Of a DNA stretch of 64,000 bases, positions 43,770 to 52,948 are shown piece after piece. The notes under the pieces were generated by a model that made no database searches, was not told the DNA's origin, and was given only the letters and a program-made list of their open reading frames with translations. Source of the DNA: Chromatiales bacterium (GTDB lineage Bacteria > Pseudomonadota > Gammaproteobacteria > Steroidobacterales > GCA-2729495); the NCBI GenBank assembly GCA_024234935.1, contig JACKNI010000002.1:186001-250000 (forward strand). The letters are read 5' to 3'. Within the stretch, counting starts at the first letter, position 1, and each line of letters starts with the position of its first letter. Made by a program: the position numbers and the translations under genes.

Positions 43770-46619
43770 ATGAGCCTGTCGAAATGCCGAGCCGGTCACG
43801 GCATCTGGCGCACCTGCGTTGGCGGAGCGGCGTTCGCGATCCTGGCGCTCGGCAATACCACGGTACGGGCTCAGGACACTGCCGGTGGCGGTCTCGCGAT
43901 CCAGGAAATCGTCGTCACGAGCCGCAAGATCGAGGAAAACCTGAAGCAGGTTCCCCTCGCCATCACGGCCTTCGACGAGGCCGGCATCGCGGCGGCGGGC
44001 ATCAACAATCTTACCGATCTGGCCGAACAGACGCCTGGGCTGTCATTCTTTAACGCCTTCGGCGAGACACTGCCCACGCCGGTCATTCGCGGCGTCGTTC
44101 CCACGGATATTTTCGGCGAGAACAACGCCGCCGTATTTGTCGATGGCGTCTACGTTTCCGGCCGCGAGGGCCTGAACTTCAGCCAGATCGATATAGCCCG
44201 TATCGAAGTCGTCAAGGGTCCGCAGAGCGCCCTATACGGCCGCAATGCATTCAGCGGCGCCATCAACTATGTGACGAAACGTCCCAGTGACGTCTTCGAG
44301 GGCAAGGCCACCATTGAAGCCGGCAATGACGGCAAGATGAAGGGATTGCTCAGCATGACAGGGCCGCTGCTCGGTCCGACACTGCTTGGCCGCGCGTCCG
44401 TGCTGTACGACGAATGGGACGGTTCCTACGACAATTCCCTGTCGGATATCGACATCGGCGGCTACCGCTACCGCAGCCTGCAGAGCAGCCTGCTCTGGCT
44501 GCCGACCGATGACCTTGAGGTGGCGCTGAGCTACTACAAGTCCAACGACGATCTGGACGGTTCGCCGACAGTCAGTCTGCCGGCCAACTGTGAAGACAAG
44601 GTCGAGGCTCCACCTGATACGACCGGTTTCCCGGTCCAGGCGGGTGTCCGCTTCCTCAATTATTGCGGCAAGATTCCGGAAATCGAATCCATCCCCGGAC
44701 TCAATGGCAGCGATGCCATTCCCAGGCCCGCGGGTGCTACCGGTGAACACCGTGAGCTGGACCGGTTCAACGTAAAGGTCGACTGGGATCTTGCCGAGCA
44801 CGGAACCCTGTCCTCACTGACCGGATACTCCGTTACCCGCGAGCATGCCCGGCACGACTTTGCCCGCGGACTGGGCGACAGCCAGTCGTTCCTGTACTGC
44901 TCACCTGCCGTGCAGGAAGGCGCGAGGGTTCCGAATTCATGCACCGACAACGGTGTGCCCACCCCGGCGAACCTCCGCTTCTTCTCGGGCCTGGTCGATG
45001 TGGAGCCCGGTTCGAAATCCGAGGAGCTCAGCCAGGAACTGCGCTTCACCAGCCCTTCCGACCAGCGCTTGCGCTATACCGGTGGTGTCTACTGGTACCA
45101 GGTCAAGCTGGAAGAGCACGATGGCAAGAACGTCGCCACGGTGCCGCCACCGAACTGGCCGTCAGGGGTGCCAGCTATTGGTCTACCGCCGTTTCAGCCA
45201 ACGGCACCCGACCTGGCCGTCGGCACGGCGATCTTCTACAACATGTTCGCCGACGATCCATTCACGCCCGGCTATAATCCGGATGGCGGCCTCGACCCGC
45301 TCCGTCGTGTAACCGAAGATCGGGACACGGAGGGCTGGGCCCTGTTCACCGGCCTGGACTATGACCTGACCGATCGTCTGACCGCTCGCGGCGAGCTGCG
45401 GCTCTCGCAGGAGACACGGGACATCCGGATCAACGCATACGCACTTTGCTCGCCCAAAGGTTATGCGGTACCCGATCCCGATAATCCGGCTGTCCTGATT
45501 CCCAACCCCTGCGGCGACGACCTGTTTGACACCCGGGTGGTCGAATCACTGGATACATGCACCCCCGGCGCTGCGCCGGCGAACGACGATGGTGACCTCA
45601 TCTGCAGCCCGACCGGCAGCAGCCGCTATGAAATGTGGACCGGCCGGGTGGGGCTGAACTTCCAGGCCACCGACGACTGGATGGTGTATGGATCCATCGC
45701 CTACGGTGAAAAACCGGGCAGCCTGCTGCTGCTGACACCCAAACTGGCCATCGCAGGCAGCACCCTCATCATCAACACCTTTGAGCCCGAGACGATGGTC
45801 GCCTACGAGATCGGTGCAAAGGGCTACTTCTTCGACCGCCGCCTCAGCCTGGACGTGTCCGTATACCTGAACGACTGGCGACAGATCGTGCTGCGGCAGT
45901 TGATCGATCAGGACCCGGCCACGGGCGAGCGTCTGGAGCAACCGGTCGGCGTCAACGTCAATGCCGGAGATGCCACGGTCCTCGGTGCCGAGATCTCGGC
46001 AGCGCTCAACGTTACGGAGTTCCTCACGGCGACAGCCAGCCTGGGCTGGGTGGATGCCGAACTGGATAACGCCCGGCAGGATACCTACGCGCAGTTCCCC
46101 ACCTTCCGCGCTGACTGCGGCACACCGCCGGCAACCGCGGACGAGCGCCAGACGTGGTTCAAGGACTGCAACAGTCGGTCCGGTGATGTTTCCGGGAATA
46201 CCCTGCTGCGCCAGCCGGAGTGGATGAGCAGTGCTTCATTGAGCTACGAGCGGCCACTGACGGGCGATTGGAACTGGTACACACGCGGCGACATCAGCTA
46301 TCAGAGCGATATATATACGGGCAATGACAACCAGAACTGGCTGCCGGCCCACAGCTATGTAAACGCCAAGCTGGGCCTGAAGTCGGACCGGTATACCGTG
46401 GAGCTCTGGGCCCGCAACCTGTTCGATGATGGACATCCCACTGCCGCTTTCCGTGACATCTATCTCGCCAATACGGACAACCAGTACGCCCCATACCTGG
46501 ACCAGGGGCCGCGGCCAAACTTCGACGACTTCGTACCGTTCCGCTTCTCGGTAACCTATCCGCGCGAACGCACCTACGGCATCAGTGCCACGGTACGTTT
46601 CGGTGAGAGTTACCAGTAG
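43770..46619 (+). CDS. TonB-dependent outer-membrane receptor
   Basis: A 949-residue TonB-dependent receptor. It has its own signal peptide (about 1-38, ending VRAQ), a TonB-box-like IQEIVVTSRKIEENLKQVP, a plug domain (about 50-170) with VDGVYV and GPQSALYGRNAFSGAINYVT, and a 22-strand barrel ending ISATVRFGESYQ. The ligand cannot be read off. Energy would come from a TonB system such as the one at 29-31.5 kb. It is in frame with the preceding gene and its ATG (43770) has no clear ribosome site, so translation from the upstream gene is likely. It is under operator site 1. Confidence 0.88.
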   Translation: MSLSKCRAGHGIWRTCVGGAAFAILALGNTTVRAQDTAGGGLAIQEIVVTSRKIEENLKQVPLAITAFDEAGIAAAGINNLTDLAEQTPGLSFFNAFGETLPTPVIRGVVPTDIFGENNAAVFVDGVYVSGREGLNFSQIDIARIEVVKGPQSALYGRNAFSGAINYVTKRPSDVFEGKATIEAGNDGKMKGLLSMTGPLLGPTLLGRASVLYDEWDGSYDNSLSDIDIGGYRYRSLQSSLLWLPTDDLEVALSYYKSNDDLDGSPTVSLPANCEDKVEAPPDTTGFPVQAGVRFLNYCGKIPEIESIPGLNGSDAIPRPAGATGEHRELDRFNVKVDWDLAEHGTLSSLTGYSVTREHARHDFARGLGDSQSFLYCSPAVQEGARVPNSCTDNGVPTPANLRFFSGLVDVEPGSKSEELSQELRFTSPSDQRLRYTGGVYWYQVKLEEHDGKNVATVPPPNWPSGVPAIGLPPFQPTAPDLAVGTAIFYNMFADDPFTPGYNPDGGLDPLRRVTEDRDTEGWALFTGLDYDLTDRLTARGELRLSQETRDIRINAYALCSPKGYAVPDPDNPAVLIPNPCGDDLFDTRVVESLDTCTPGAAPANDDGDLICSPTGSSRYEMWTGRVGLNFQATDDWMVYGSIAYGEKPGSLLLLTPKLAIAGSTLIINTFEPETMVAYEIGAKGYFFDRRLSLDVSVYLNDWRQIVLRQLIDQDPATGERLEQPVGVNVNAGDATVLGAEISAALNVTEFLTATASLGWVDAELDNARQDTYAQFPTFRADCGTPPATADERQTWFKDCNSRSGDVSGNTLLRQPEWMSSASLSYERPLTGDWNWYTRGDISYQSDIYTGNDNQNWLPAHSYVNAKLGLKSDRYTVELWARNLFDDGHPTAAFRDIYLANTDNQYAPYLDQGPRPNFDDFVPFRFSVTYPRERTYGISATVRFGESYQ

Positions 46620-46634
46620 AACCGCCTGATCAGG

Positions 46635-46669
46635 CAAGGCGGACGCAGTAGTGACCTGCGTCCGCCTTG
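46635..46669. terminator. Bidirectional hairpin between receptor and CbiX genes
   Basis: CAAGGCGGACGCAG and its exact reverse complement form a 14-base stem with a seven-base loop. It lies 15 bases after the receptor stop and 49 before the facing gene's stop. There is no long T-run on either side, so it may act as a weak terminator or as an RNA-stabilising hairpin. Confidence 0.7.
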
Positions 46670-46718
46670 TAGCTACGCGATGGCGCAAGCCCTCGGGGCA
46701 GGCGCCGCTGGCGGGGGC

Positions 46719-47675
46719 TCAGGTGCCGGCGTTGATGGCTGCCAGGCGACCGGACGACAGGCTCTCCTTGATCGTATCCACCACCCAGTTGTTCAGGTTT
46801 TCGTCGGGCAGTATCGCCTCGGTCTCATTGTAGAGCACGTCCTGGGGACGATCAGATTGCTTGATGCCACCACCGATCACCTCCGTCTGGAACTTCTTGT
46901 CGTAAGCCACGTAGACGGAAATCACGATGTCCTTCTCTTTCTCGGCCAATATCTGGTTGACTGCCTTCCGCGTCGGATCACTTGAGTAATTGACCAAGTG
47001 TCCGCTCCATGCGTAATTGATGGCGCCGATACCGACATTCTCTTTCAGGTGCTTGCCGATTTCGCCCATCAGCGCCTCCCACTGCTGGTTGAACTTGTCG
47101 TCTCCATAGGCGGCAAGCGTGACGCCGTACTTGCTGCCATCACCGTCCTTCAGCAGCGCCTTGGTACGACGCAGGATATTGGCTTTCAGAAACTCGGTTG
47201 AGTCGATGGTTTCCAGCAAGGTCACCCGCGCCTTTGGCCGGTAGACCGGCAGGCCGTCTTTCGGCAGGGCCTCAAGTGCTTTCGGATCGTTCTTGAGTCC
47301 GACCAGATTCGGAATATCCGAATTGGTATGCCCGCCGACGGTCAGAAAGAGCGGCAGTACGATGACTTCATCGAAGCCCTCGTCGTCGAAGGCCTTCATC
47401 TGCGCTGCGACTGAAGGTTCGTTGTACTCATTGAAGGCGGTCCGAACGGCCTTGACGTTGGGCAGCGCAAGAAGCCGGTCGTCAACTGCCTTCTCGACAT
47501 CCATCAACATGTCCCGCCAGGCCTTCTGCCGGGAACCATGATTTACCAGCAGGACGCCGATCTTGTGCTGACTCTGGTTTGCCGCCGCAGGTGACTGCTC
47601 CGCTTTCTGCTGACACGCTGCGAGGATCAGTGTGGCTGATAAGGCACTGATCACCAGCATGAGGGACCTGAACAT
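46719..47675 (-). CDS. CbiX-like periplasmic lipoprotein 2
   Basis: A 318-residue sirohydrochlorin-chelatase-like (CbiX/CbiK) lipoprotein. The lipobox is LILAAC. The first half has both His elements of CbiX: VLLVNHGSRQKAW and LPLFLTVGGHTNSDIP, so a metal site may be intact. The second half repeats the fold, but its HGS equivalent is AAYGDDK. Cytoplasmic CbiX inserts cobalt into sirohydrochlorin; this exported version with a lipid anchor must do something else, possibly binding, chelating or dechelating a tetrapyrrole. The ATG at 47675 has AAGGAG at six bases. It is third in the leftward CbiX1-FMN/Fe-S-CbiX2 operon. Confidence 0.75.
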   Translation of the reverse strand: MFRSLMLVISALSATLILAACQQKAEQSPAAANQSQHKIGVLLVNHGSRQKAWRDMLMDVEKAVDDRLLALPNVKAVRTAFNEYNEPSVAAQMKAFDDEGFDEVIVLPLFLTVGGHTNSDIPNLVGLKNDPKALEALPKDGLPVYRPKARVTLLETIDSTEFLKANILRRTKALLKDGDGSKYGVTLAAYGDDKFNQQWEALMGEIGKHLKENVGIGAINYAWSGHLVNYSSDPTRKAVNQILAEKEKDIVISVYVAYDKKFQTEVIGGGIKQSDRPQDVLYNETEAILPDENLNNWVVDTIKESLSSGRLAAINAGT

Positions 47676-47725
47676 GTGCATCTCCTTCAGTAGTTGGTTT
47701 TCTGCATTGATCGACACGACGCCCG

Positions 47726-49174
47726 TCAGTGAGGCGCCTGCTCCGTAGTGATCGGTATCCCGGCAAAAGCTGGTGCCCGCACCGGGCCGGCGGGTACCTT
47801 GCGGGTTCGCGCGGCCGTGGCCACCCCGTCGAGGATGGCGCCGGTCGGGCACAGCATCCGGCACCACAACATCGGATAGTAGGCGGAAGCCAGGACGACG
47901 GCCAATGACAGCCAGAACCACATCGAATCCAGGATTTCGATACCGAACAGATCGGGGAAGAGCTCATAGCTGGCCCAGTCCCGCAATCCGGAGATGATGC
48001 CTATGCACAAGGCAAGGGCTATTGCCCAGCGAATGCCTCCGAGTACGCGATTCGATACCGGCAGCTTGCCCCTGAAGGGCATGATGCGCGTGAGCAGGCG
48101 CTGGACATTGCCGTAGGGGCAGACGTGGCGACAGTAGGAATTGCCATCCCAGATGGCACTTGCCAGCACCATCGTTGCATAGGCGCCAAGGAGGTAGGAC
48201 CAGCCGGTTCCGAGGAATGGTTGCAGGAACGTCACGTAGGTGAAGGAATTGTTCGCATAGAAGCCGAGGTAGAGGACACTCGACATCGCAAGGGCGAGAC
48301 TCAGGCGCCTGGACTGCCGCACCCGCCTCAACCGCACGCCGACAAACAGCGCGGCAATCAGCGCGGCGTGCAGGATCCAGGTATCCGGCGGAACGGCCTT
48401 CACGTCGAATCCGGTCGCCTGCGTATCGACGTAGACCTCGAGCGGTGATTCCCGGGCAATGCTGACAAGCTTGCTGACCGAACGGGCAATGCCTTCGCTG
48501 GTCAGCGATGCGCCACTGACAAAGTCCACCTCATAGGACTTGCCATCCAGCGGGATGTTCTCGAACTGGCTGTAAAAGCCGGCCTTCTCGATATTGGCGA
48601 GATAGCTGGTTGTTTCCATCGAGCGCAAATGCCGGATGGAGCGTATTTTTCCGTCCATCCCGACGGTCATGCCGATATCGATCGGACCTGCGTAACCCTT
48701 CACATTCTTGTTGAGCCCTGTGTTTTCCAGGTAGAGCTGCACAACATTGCCGGCCGCATCCCGTTCCTCGGCGTAGTACATGTCGAGTGCCGTCTTCAGG
48801 GCAACGTTATCCGGATTTGCCGCCGCGGCTTTCGCCCCGCTGAGAACCATGGCCGCCACATCGGCACCAAGCCCGGGGTTGGTGCGCGCATCGCCGATGA
48901 TTGCAAACAGCAGTGGCGAGCGCTGCTTTGCCGTCATGATGTGATAGTAGGGATGCTCTTCCCGCTCCACCGTGATGCCGAAGCGGCTCGTTCGGGTCTC
49001 GTCACCCAATCGTATCGGCTCCGCAAAGCCCGACATGTGCTCCTGAAATTCGAAAACCGGCTGCGGTTCCCGGAGCGGACCGTTTATCCAGAAAAAGACA
49101 TAGGCCGCCGCGGCCAGTACCGTGAGGCCGAGCTTCTGCCACGGCAAGTGGAGGTTGGCGGCAGCACTCACCAT
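47726..49174 (-). CDS. NosR-like FMN-binding, Fe-S membrane protein
   Basis: A 482-residue electron-transfer protein. An N-terminal helix is followed by a periplasmic FMN-binding domain with SGASLTS at about 220-226, the type of site where ApbE attaches FMN covalently. Then about five to six helices follow, and two cytoplasmic CxxxCP motifs, CRHVCP (348-353) and CRMLCP (438-443), as in NosR/NapH-type proteins. It should carry electrons across the inner membrane towards the periplasm. No nosZ or nap genes are present; instead it lies between two CbiX lipoproteins. Its ATG shares one base with the preceding stop (TGATG). Confidence 0.8.
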   Translation of the reverse strand: MVSAAANLHLPWQKLGLTVLAAAAYVFFWINGPLREPQPVFEFQEHMSGFAEPIRLGDETRTSRFGITVEREEHPYYHIMTAKQRSPLLFAIIGDARTNPGLGADVAAMVLSGAKAAAANPDNVALKTALDMYYAEERDAAGNVVQLYLENTGLNKNVKGYAGPIDIGMTVGMDGKIRSIRHLRSMETTSYLANIEKAGFYSQFENIPLDGKSYEVDFVSGASLTSEGIARSVSKLVSIARESPLEVYVDTQATGFDVKAVPPDTWILHAALIAALFVGVRLRRVRQSRRLSLALAMSSVLYLGFYANNSFTYVTFLQPFLGTGWSYLLGAYATMVLASAIWDGNSYCRHVCPYGNVQRLLTRIMPFRGKLPVSNRVLGGIRWAIALALCIGIISGLRDWASYELFPDLFGIEILDSMWFWLSLAVVLASAYYPMLWCRMLCPTGAILDGVATAARTRKVPAGPVRAPAFAGIPITTEQAPH

Positions 49175-50148
49175 CAGCAGTCCGGCTTGCAACTCCGGGC
49201 GGGCGATGGAACGGTCTTGCCGCCCGCATCCTGTATGCGTTGTACGGCTTCCTGGACCTTTTCGATGACCCACTCATTGACTATGGGGTCCGGAAGCACG
49301 GCATCCTGCTTGTAGCGAACCCTGGAGGCAGTCTCGACTGCATTGACCGCTGCCTGGATCGTATCCCGCTGCAGCATCTCGTCGACACCCAGCAGCACGG
49401 GGACAACAAGGACCTCCTTTTCCAGTTCGAGCACCTCGTTGATTGCCTCGACAACCGGGGCCCCCGAGTAGTCAGTAAGTTTTCCGCAAAACGCATAGGC
49501 GACCGTATCTATTTCAGTCTTTATTTTCAGGTATCGGCCGATCCCCTCCATCATCTCTTCCATCTGCTGCCCGTAAACCTGATCGCCATAACCGACCAGC
49601 AGCACGCCCATATCCTCGCCACTATCCTCGCCGCGCAGGGCTTCCACGCGACGCAGGACGTTCTTTTTCAGAACTTCCCCGAGTGCGGGCGTCATGCTGA
49701 CCCGCGCCTTCGGGTAGTAGATGTCGAAGCCCTCATTCTGCAGCTGCTTGATGACTTTTGCCTCGGATCTCATACCTGTCAGGAACTGCAGGTATGTATT
49801 GGTCATGGTTGACTCCTGTGCTAGCAGGAGAGGCACCACCACAACTTCGTCCAGCCCCTCTGCATCGAAGGCCTTCATTTCGGCGGCGACATCAGGACTG
49901 GTTTCTTCAATGAAGGCCAGCCGTACTGACTTGACTCCCGGCTTGGCCAGAACAGGCTCCCGCAGCTGCTGTGCCAGGTCTTCGATCATGTGTACCCATG
50001 TCGAAGATTTGGAACCATGCGCGACGAGGAGGACGCCGATACTCGTCTCGCCGCTGTTCGCGGACGGTGCCGGCTGACCACCACACCCGGCAACGAACAG
50101 GGTTGCCCCAATAGTCAGAATCCCAAGCAAGTAACTCGCTGCCTTCAT
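49174..50148 (-). CDS. CbiX-like periplasmic lipoprotein 1
   Basis: A 324-residue paralogue of the other CbiX lipoprotein, with lipobox FVAGC. The first half keeps VLLVAHGSKSSTW, but the second His element is changed: VPLLLAQESTMTNTYLQ has QES where the other paralogue has GGH. The second half reads LLVGYGDQVYGQ in place of HGS. So one of the expected metal ligands is missing and the protein may bind but not catalyse. Start is ATG 50148 or GTG 50151; AGGAG lies 8 to 11 bases upstream. It leads the operon and is divergent from an epimerase gene over operator site 2. Confidence 0.75.
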   Translation of the reverse strand: MKAASYLLGILTIGATLFVAGCGGQPAPSANSGETSIGVLLVAHGSKSSTWVHMIEDLAQQLREPVLAKPGVKSVRLAFIEETSPDVAAEMKAFDAEGLDEVVVVPLLLAQESTMTNTYLQFLTGMRSEAKVIKQLQNEGFDIYYPKARVSMTPALGEVLKKNVLRRVEALRGEDSGEDMGVLLVGYGDQVYGQQMEEMMEGIGRYLKIKTEIDTVAYAFCGKLTDYSGAPVVEAINEVLELEKEVLVVPVLLGVDEMLQRDTIQAAVNAVETASRVRYKQDAVLPDPIVNEWVIEKVQEAVQRIQDAGGKTVPSPARSCKPDC

Positions 50149-50236
50149 CACTTCGTTCGCTCCTGGCGGGGCATTTTCTGGAACAGGGGTACGGCAAAAA
50201 TGCTACACCAACCTGATCCAATTTACGATCGACATG

Positions 50237-50256
50237 TTGTTATGCTAACATGACAA
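50237..50256 (-). promoter_or_regulatory. Operator site 2 of the GntR-type regulon
   Basis: Read on the minus strand: TTGTCAT-GTTAGC-ATAACAA, matching TYGTCAT-N6-ATNACRA in full. It is centred in the 208-base gap between the divergent CbiX1 and epimerase genes and could control both. The flanking CATGTT and AACATG words also match those around site 1. Confidence 0.75.
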
Positions 50257-50272
50257 TGTCTGTCCGGTCTTG

Positions 50273-50308
50273 CACCCTGCATGCTTCGTCGCGACAGCAT
50301 GCAGGGTG
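50273..50308 (+). promoter_or_regulatory. Thirteen-base-stem hairpin in the epimerase leader
   Basis: CACCCTGCATGCT and AGCATGCAGGGTG pair perfectly around a ten-base loop. It lies 49 bases before the GTG of the epimerase gene, downstream of operator site 2. It could be an attenuator or RNA stabiliser; no T-run follows. Confidence 0.5.
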
Positions 50309-50356
50309 GCTACGGGAGCTGAAAATTGGTGGGTCCGCATCCGGGCCGGGGTGCCA

Positions 50357-51235
50357 GTGAGTGACTCAGGAAAAACCGCACTTGTCATCGGTTGCGGCTA
50401 CACGGGAACGCGCCTTGCCCTCCCCCTGCTGGAGCGGGGCTTTCGGGTCATCGGCGTCTCGCGGCGTGCGGAGCAAGACCCGGAACTCAGACGCGCTGGC
50501 ATTCAGCCCATGGCCGGAAACCTTTCGGAGCCGGACTTCCTGTCTGCGCTGCACAAACTGTCGCCGTCCGTGGTTGCCTACTTCGTGCCACCGCAGAAGG
50601 GCGATGACCCGCTGCCGGCCGTCCTGGCTGCAACCAGCAACCCGTTGCTGGAAGCGTTCCTGTACGCCAGCAGCAGCTCCGTCTACGGTGACCGCGGCGG
50701 CGCCTGGGTCGATGAGACCACGGCAATTTCCTCGAACGACACCGGCGATCCGGATCGTTACGACGCGGAACGTTGCGTTGCCGGCGCCGGGATGGACGGG
50801 ATACCAACCCGTATTTGCCGCATTACCGGCATTTATGGTCCCGACCGGACCCTGAAGCACCTGCTCGCAAACGGGGGATACACATTGATTGAAGACGGTG
50901 ATCCCTGGGTCAATCGCATACATGTGGATGACCTGGTTGCAGGTTTCCTTGCGGCGTGGGAAAAAGGCACTGCGGGGATGGTGTACAACATGGTTGACGA
51001 GCAGCCGCACCGCGCATCGGAGTTCGCGAATCTGGCCGCCGACCTCAATCATTTGCCTCGCCCTGCAAGAATCACCGAGCTTGAAGCCAGAACCCGCTAC
51101 GATGCCGCGGAGCTGCGTCGCAAGCTGTCGAGCAAACGGGTGCGGTGTCTCCGCCTCGGGAATGAGCTCGGTGTGCGATTGAGATACCCCGGCTTTCGTG
51201 CCGGCCTTGCCGCCGCAGTGGCACAGCAAAGCTGA
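50357..51235 (+). CDS. YeeZ-like extended SDR / NAD-dependent epimerase family protein
   Basis: A 292-residue Rossmann protein. The dinucleotide-binding turn is VIGCGYTGTRLA. The usual YxxxK catalytic pair is not clear: YDAERC occupies the place and lacks the Lys, so it may bind a nucleotide without classical SDR chemistry. I chose GTG 50357 because the fold begins right after it; an earlier GTG at 50351 is possible. It is followed 75 bases later by the binding-protein gene and shares the operator 2 region with CbiX1, so it belongs to the regulated set. Substrate unknown. Confidence 0.7.
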   Translation: MSDSGKTALVIGCGYTGTRLALPLLERGFRVIGVSRRAEQDPELRRAGIQPMAGNLSEPDFLSALHKLSPSVVAYFVPPQKGDDPLPAVLAATSNPLLEAFLYASSSSVYGDRGGAWVDETTAISSNDTGDPDRYDAERCVAGAGMDGIPTRICRITGIYGPDRTLKHLLANGGYTLIEDGDPWVNRIHVDDLVAGFLAAWEKGTAGMVYNMVDEQPHRASEFANLAADLNHLPRPARITELEARTRYDAAELRRKLSSKRVRCLRLGNELGVRLRYPGFRAGLAAAVAQQS

Positions 51236-51310
51236 GCAGCGTCAGTCCCCGGCAATTGTGGAAGCCTGATGCAGACACCAACCGGGATCAGTAAAAGGAA
51301 TCCTGCAGCG

Positions 51311-52945
51311 ATGAAAAACAGAATCCCAGCCAACCGCCTCGGAGCCGGCGTTTCCGGCACAACCTGGTCCGCACTTCCGCTGGTTCTGCTTGCCCTGGCG
51401 CTTGGTGCCTGGCTTGCCAGCCCGGCATCTGCCGCCGACAACAAGTCCACCTTGCGCCGTGGCACTGCCAACGAGCTGCGGTCGCTTGATCCGCAGGCAG
51501 TTATCGGGAATTCCGGCGGCGCACTGATGTATGAACTGTTCGAAGGCCTCGTCACAGAGGACCGGGACGGGAAACTCGTCCCCGGTGCATCGGAGTCATG
51601 GAGCAGATCCGATGACGGATTGACCTATACGTTCAAGCTTCGACAGGGGCTGCGCTGGTCTGATGGCGTGCCCATCACCGCTGAGGATTTCGTGTACTCG
51701 TGGCGACGTGTCGTGGATCCGAAGAATGCGCTACGCGGTGCTGGCACCTTGTTTCCGGTCAGGAATGCAGTTGCCATCACCCGGGGCAAGAAGGCACCGG
51801 AATCACTGGGCGTAAAGGCACGCGACGCCTTGACGCTGGAAGTAAGTCTGGAAGACCCCGCACCCTATTTCACGGATATTCTCGCCGGCTTTCCGACCGC
51901 ACCTGTACCGCGTCATGTCGTGGAGAAATACGGATCGAGCTGGACGAAGCCCGGAAACATAGTCGGCAATGGCGCCTATATCCTCGATAAATGGGTGCCC
52001 AACACCTATTACAAGCTTGCGAAGAATCCCAATTTCCGGGACGCAAGACAGGTCAGCATCGATGAGGTGTTCTACTACCCCATCCCCGACCGGAACACCG
52101 GCGAGAAGCGCTTTCGTGCCGGCGAACTCGATGTCGTCCTCAACATCCCGCCAAATCGTCTGGCGTGGCTGCGAAAGAACATGCCGGATGAACTTCACAG
52201 CACATCAGCACTTGGAATTCGCTACCTGATCATCAACACGAAGCGGGCGCCATTCACGGACATCCGCGTTCGCAAGGCCCTGTCGATTGCCATAGACCGG
52301 GAAATCATCGCGGCCAGGATTCTCAAGGACGGCAGTGAAGCCGCCTACAACCTGGTGCCTCCCGCCATGCCCCGTTATGGGCGGAACCCGGCGCCATTCA
52401 GCAGCCAACCCTACCCGCAACGGCTCGACGAGGCCAAAAAGCTGCTGGCCGCGGCAGGATTCAGCAGCAGCAAACCGCTTCGCTTCACGCTTGACTATCA
52501 AAACCTGGAGGATGGTCGCCGCGTCGCCGTCGCCTTGCAGTCGATGTGGCGGTCGATGGGTGCGGATGTACAGCTGACCACAACCGGGTTTGAAAACAAG
52601 GACACCAGCATGAGGAATGGCGATTTCGACGTCAGCTGGTTTACGTTCTATGCGCCCTACTCAGATGCCACGGCATTCCTGTATCTGCTGGAGGCCAACA
52701 ATGCCCGCAATTACTCGAAGTACTCGAATCCTGAATTTGACGAGATGCTCCGGGCCGCAAATCGCATGCATGACCCGGTCGAAAGGGCCGCGTTCCTGAA
52801 GAAGGCGGAACAGCTGGCGCTGTCCGCCTATCCGGTTATTCCGCTTTTCGTTCCTTCACGGACTTATCTGGTCAGCAAACGCGTCCAGGGCTGGGACGAC
52901 CGGATGGATACACACATGGCGCGCTATCTGTCCATCAAGGACTGA
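51311..52945 (+). CDS. Oligopeptide-type ABC transporter substrate-binding protein
   Basis: A 544-residue periplasmic receptor of the OppA/MppA family (SBP_bac_5). The signal peptide ends ASPASAA (about residue 40) and gives a soluble protein, without lipobox. Family features are YELFEGLVTED, GLRWSDGVPITAEDFVYSWRR and GNGAYILDKWVPN. It faces the permease/ATPase genes, which end four bases away on the other strand, and clearly serves them. Opp/Dpp/Nik-type receptors take peptides, nickel chelates or heme. An alternative start at 51269 would add 14 residues. Confidence 0.88.
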   Translation: MKNRIPANRLGAGVSGTTWSALPLVLLALALGAWLASPASAADNKSTLRRGTANELRSLDPQAVIGNSGGALMYELFEGLVTEDRDGKLVPGASESWSRSDDGLTYTFKLRQGLRWSDGVPITAEDFVYSWRRVVDPKNALRGAGTLFPVRNAVAITRGKKAPESLGVKARDALTLEVSLEDPAPYFTDILAGFPTAPVPRHVVEKYGSSWTKPGNIVGNGAYILDKWVPNTYYKLAKNPNFRDARQVSIDEVFYYPIPDRNTGEKRFRAGELDVVLNIPPNRLAWLRKNMPDELHSTSALGIRYLIINTKRAPFTDIRVRKALSIAIDREIIAARILKDGSEAAYNLVPPAMPRYGRNPAPFSSQPYPQRLDEAKKLLAAAGFSSSKPLRFTLDYQNLEDGRRVAVALQSMWRSMGADVQLTTTGFENKDTSMRNGDFDVSWFTFYAPYSDATAFLYLLEANNARNYSKYSNPEFDEMLRAANRMHDPVERAAFLKKAEQLALSAYPVIPLFVPSRTYLVSKRVQGWDDRMDTHMARYLSIKD

Positions 52946-52948
52946 GCA

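Noticed and set aside
46719..50148. CbiX genes as part of cobalamin or siroheme synthesis
   Set aside because: Both are exported lipoproteins and no cob, cbi or cys genes adjoin.
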